Assembly: GCF_045689235.1 (NCBI RefSeq)
Contig: NZ_CP136864.1
Location: forward strand, 1,054,001 to 1,118,000
DNA from: Congregibacter variabilis
GTDB taxonomy: Bacteria > Pseudomonadota > Gammaproteobacteria > Pseudomonadales > Halieaceae
Direction of reading: 5' to 3'
Length of the DNA: 64,000 bases
Part shown: positions 61,856-64,000 of the stretch, piece after piece
Layout: every line of letters starts with the position of its first letter
Position numbering within the stretch: position 1 is the first letter of the stretch
Notes under the pieces: generated by a model
Databases searched by the model: none
What the model saw: the letters and a program-made list of their open reading frames with translations, nothing else
Told to the model about the DNA's origin: nothing
Translations under genes and position numbers: made by a program

Positions 61856-62977
61856 ATGAACAGCATTCTAACGATAACCATAGGGATCACCCTACTCACC
61901 TCGCTGATCATTGTCGTGCGTTGGGGTAGCGCGATTTGTCAGGGACCGATGCCCACCTCGCTCTTTGCTTTTTGCGCCATCCTGTTTACCTCGGGACTTG
62001 ATGTTGGACTCATCATGTTCCCCCTCACCGAGTTTCCGGTTTATGAGCAGGAATCGGTCTATCAGTTCGCAAATCCGCTGGCCATAGAGTTTGGTATGTG
62101 GGGATGTTTGGTATGGGCGTTTTACTTTCTCACCACGTTCTATTTTTGCAAGGTAGAACCCAGGCTCAAGCTCTTCGAAATCCCCGCGGTAAAGTTCATC
62201 AACAACAGCGTCATCATCGCAACCTGTGCATTTACCGGGTTTTTATTCTTAAGCTACCTGCCCACCTATGTCGATGGTATCTCCCGCGCCGGTCAATACG
62301 GTTTGGTGGTTCTGGTAGTCCTCAGCGCTGTTATTTCCAGCACCGACGTCAAATACGTAAAAATACTCAGCCTCGCATCCACCTGGCTTTTTTTCGCTCT
62401 CATCGCCTTTCTTTGGACCAACAGTGACATGGGCATGAACGGCTTTTTCACCAGCGCGCTAAATCTTCAAGAGTATTTTTCTAACGCGCACCGCTTCGTC
62501 GCCCCCCTCAGTGATCATCACGCTTTTTATCTCTTTTGGTGGTTCGCCTGGAGCATCATGATTGGGCAGTTTGTGTCGCGCTTTCTAAGCCCCATGAAAA
62601 CGCGCCATCTGCTGCTCATGCTACTGACGGTTCCTTCTATACCCATTGCCGTGTGGTTTTCCGTCCTCTACCACTATCACACGCAGACTCTAATACTGAC
62701 TGACACGGTGAAGCTCGCATTAATCTGTGTGGGCATAGTATTTGTAATCAACTCGCTGGACTCGCTGATTCGTCTCTACACGGTCAACCTTGACCTTACT
62801 GCAAGTCGTATGGGGCACCCGCAGTACGTACTCGCAAACACCCTAGGCATGCTCATGCTCATTACGCTGTATCAATTTACCCCCTTCAAGATCGAATGGG
62901 TGGGTCTCATCGTGATAGCGTTGTACACCGCTATTTACGTGCTTGTCTTCAAGGGACGCGCTATCTTGGAAACCTGA
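61856..62977 (+). CDS. shortened BCCT-like transporter
   Basis: A 373-residue polytopic protein from the ATG at 61856. BCCT traits are 'ILFTSGLDVGLIMFPLTEF' (the Gly-rich third-helix region), 'FGMWGCLVWAFYF' (fourth helix) and 'FYLFWWFAWSIMIGQFVSRFLS' (eighth-helix Trp motif). Normal BCCT proteins have about 500 residues and 12 helices; this has about ten and lacks most of the terminal regions. The glycine stretch G-x-G-x-G carries Asp at the middle position. It follows betA by 16 bases and probably imports or exports a quaternary amine, but transport function is not certain. Confidence 0.75.
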   Translation: MNSILTITIGITLLTSLIIVVRWGSAICQGPMPTSLFAFCAILFTSGLDVGLIMFPLTEFPVYEQESVYQFANPLAIEFGMWGCLVWAFYFLTTFYFCKVEPRLKLFEIPAVKFINNSVIIATCAFTGFLFLSYLPTYVDGISRAGQYGLVVLVVLSAVISSTDVKYVKILSLASTWLFFALIAFLWTNSDMGMNGFFTSALNLQEYFSNAHRFVAPLSDHHAFYLFWWFAWSIMIGQFVSRFLSPMKTRHLLLMLLTVPSIPIAVWFSVLYHYHTQTLILTDTVKLALICVGIVFVINSLDSLIRLYTVNLDLTASRMGHPQYVLANTLGMLMLITLYQFTPFKIEWVGLIVIALYTAIYVLVFKGRAILET

Positions 62978-63002
62978 TCAAATGGCTCAGAGGTACAAGA
63001 TA

Positions 63003-63581
63003 ATGCATAGTCGTTCTACTTTTGCTATTTGTGTGGCGTCTATAGCCGTGAATATAGCCGCCAGCCTCGCACTGGCAGAATCAGGCACACCAAAAGACTA
63101 TTTGTTACAAGGCAAACAAATCGCGATACAAACGCGAGATGCACTGGGCAGTAAGCTTCAGCAAGCTCTGCGCGATGGAGGTCCGGTAGCTGCTGTTAAC
63201 TTCTGCAAGGACAACGCGCTCCCCCTGACACAGCACGTGGCTAATGAGCTAGGCAGCTCCGTCGTGCGCGTCAGTGACCGTCCTCGTAATCCCAAGAACG
63301 CAGCCAACGCCGAGCAACTTCTGTACATTAGCAAGGCTAAAGCTTCGCTAGCCGCAGGAGAACAGCCAAAGCCTGCCATCGTGGACAGCAAAGAACACAT
63401 GATTGGGTATTACCCCATCGTAACCAACGGTATGTGCTTGCAATGCCATGGCACGCCTGGAAAAGAAATCAGCCAGGAAACCAGTAAAGCGATACGTGCC
63501 AGCTACCCTCTGGATCAAGCAACGGGCTACGGCTTGAATGAACTTAGGGGTGTATTCGTTGTGACCATGGAAAAGAGCTAA
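63003..63581 (+). CDS. Tll0287-like (DUF3365) periplasmic haem-binding protein
   Basis: A 192-residue protein from the ATG at 63003 with AGAGG upstream; a signal peptide (CVASIAVNIAASLALAES) is present. The core carries 'NFCKDNALPLTQHVANELG', 'VRVSDRPRNPKNAANAEQL' and the C-x-x-C-H haem c motif 'GMCLQCHGTPGKE', as in the Tll0287-like/DUF3365 family, which sometimes precedes histidine kinases. Here it is a stand-alone periplasmic protein, probably a redox or gas sensor or an electron carrier. It is the last gene of the choline cluster strand. Confidence 0.85.
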   Translation: MHSRSTFAICVASIAVNIAASLALAESGTPKDYLLQGKQIAIQTRDALGSKLQQALRDGGPVAAVNFCKDNALPLTQHVANELGSSVVRVSDRPRNPKNAANAEQLLYISKAKASLAAGEQPKPAIVDSKEHMIGYYPIVTNGMCLQCHGTPGKEISQETSKAIRASYPLDQATGYGLNELRGVFVVTMEKS

Positions 63582-63641
63582 GCGCGCCTGCTGCCCAAAA
63601 CCCTCTAGACCCCAAGTCCCTTGAAACACCTACCAGCGTAG

Positions 63642-63657
63642 TGTGACCTGCCTCACA
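63642..63657. promoter_or_regulatory. perfect CRP/Vfr-type palindrome
   Basis: TGTGACCTGCCTCACA equals the TGTGA-N6-TCACA consensus without a mismatch. It lies 230 bases before the next ATG (63887) in the 305-base gap 63582-63886, which holds no other gene that I can support. A small frame at 63750-63935 has no ribosome site. Confidence 0.55.
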
Positions 63658-63886
63658 GACAGAGATTTAACGGAAGCAGATTGTGACGAGCTTCGCGCTT
63701 TGACCGCCCTTTAGCTGTCACAGCAATGAAGCCGCGCTAGTGTCTGCTCATGGACATTTTAACGCTATTGGATTTACCCGTTCGGAGAGACCCTCCGCCA
63801 CCCACTCAGGTCTTTGGAAAGATGTATACCCAATGCCTGAAAACCTGCGACCTGGTGCCGTATTGCTCGCAACTAGGAGACCCCTC

Positions 63887-64000
63887 ATGTCACTTACTTC
63901 AACAGCAGACTCCCGCAACGCCAACAACGCAATAGCAGATGGTATTTCGTCCTGCCTTCGCGACCAGATGTGCACACATAAGCACTGGATAACGCCGGGT
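63887..64000 (+). CDS. start of an unidentified gene (runs off right edge)
   Basis: An ATG at 63887, with AGGAG at 63875-63879 giving a seven-base spacing, opens a frame that runs 38 residues to the edge without a stop (MSLTSTADSRNANNAIADG...). The visible part is polar, with two Cys and two His near the end. No family is recognisable from so short a piece. The upstream CRP-type palindrome is a likely control site. The strong ribosome site supports it as a real gene. Confidence 0.5.
   Translation, partial: MSLTSTADSRNANNAIADGISSCLRDQMCTHKHWITPG

Noticed and set aside
63750..63935. 61-residue open frame on the plus strand near the right edge
   Set aside because: It has no ribosome site and overlaps the better-supported start at 63887 in another frame.
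1..64000. search for tRNA, rRNA, CRISPR arrays, insertion sequences and phage genes
   Set aside because: No cloverleaf, repeated spacer array, transposase motif or integrase was recognised by eye; a tRNAscan-SE and ISfinder run would be decisive.

Overview
The window looks like a chromosomal stretch of a marine gammaproteobacterium. The gene content (DbpA, YaeQ, DUF2058, SlyD-like, PurU/FolD, HPPD with a divergent Lrp-type regulator, a large TonB receptor, sulfatases) fits an aerobic, mostly heterotrophic member of the Halieaceae (OM60/NOR5) or a relative. That placement is an inference from gene content; no rRNA or tRNA gene is visible. No insertion sequence, phage gene or CRISPR array was seen.

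Layout. 1-4.4 kb: edge of an SLC13-type permease, a VOC protein, a zinc-knuckle methyltransferase, a sulfotransferase overlapping an O-antigen-ligase-like protein, and a YrbL-like protein. 4.4-9.2 kb: an alpha/beta hydrolase, a class I HMG-CoA reductase, a conserved cysteine-rich membrane protein and a D-2-hydroxyacid dehydrogenase. 8.3-14.4 kb: a bicarbonate-accumulation operon (dabB-dabA-usp) with a divergent NhaR-like LysR regulator. 14.4-22.7 kb: HPPD/Lrp pair, dbpA, a TonB receptor and an acetolactate synthase large subunit. 22.7-33 kb: two divergent serine hydrolases, a TauE/SafE permease, folD-purU, yaeQ, a malonate uptake/activation operon (madL-madM-matB) and a haloalkane-dehalogenase-like protein. 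33-40 kb: an MBL-fold hydrolase, two sulfatases, a DJ-1/PfpI protein and a TetR regulator, with similar TGGCA-type palindromes in several intergenic gaps. 40-48.6 kb: GNAT, RidA, SlyD-like, transglutaminase, carboxylesterase, an enlarged isocitrate dehydrogenase, Fe-ADH, DUF2058 and a VOC protein. 48.7-52.8 kb: a second complete dabB-dabA pair. 52.9-63.6 kb: a six-gene ABC importer of the glycerol (GlpSTPQUV) architecture, followed directly by betB, betA, a shortened BCCT-like transporter and a haem-binding Tll0287-like protein. The right edge opens a new gene preceded by a perfect CRP-type palindrome.

How the parts fit. The main points are two separate DAB inorganic-carbon systems, both with intact zinc-site residues in DabA and both preceded by the same 17-bp palindrome class (GTTAA-N7-TTAAC, then TAA). 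This suggests that the one LysR regulator at 13.5 kb controls both. A second candidate regulon is the sulfatase/dehalogenase cluster, and a third unit joins a polyol-type ABC importer to choline oxidation. The isocitrate dehydrogenase carries an internal duplication in which the metal-binding aspartates appear to be split between the two copies.
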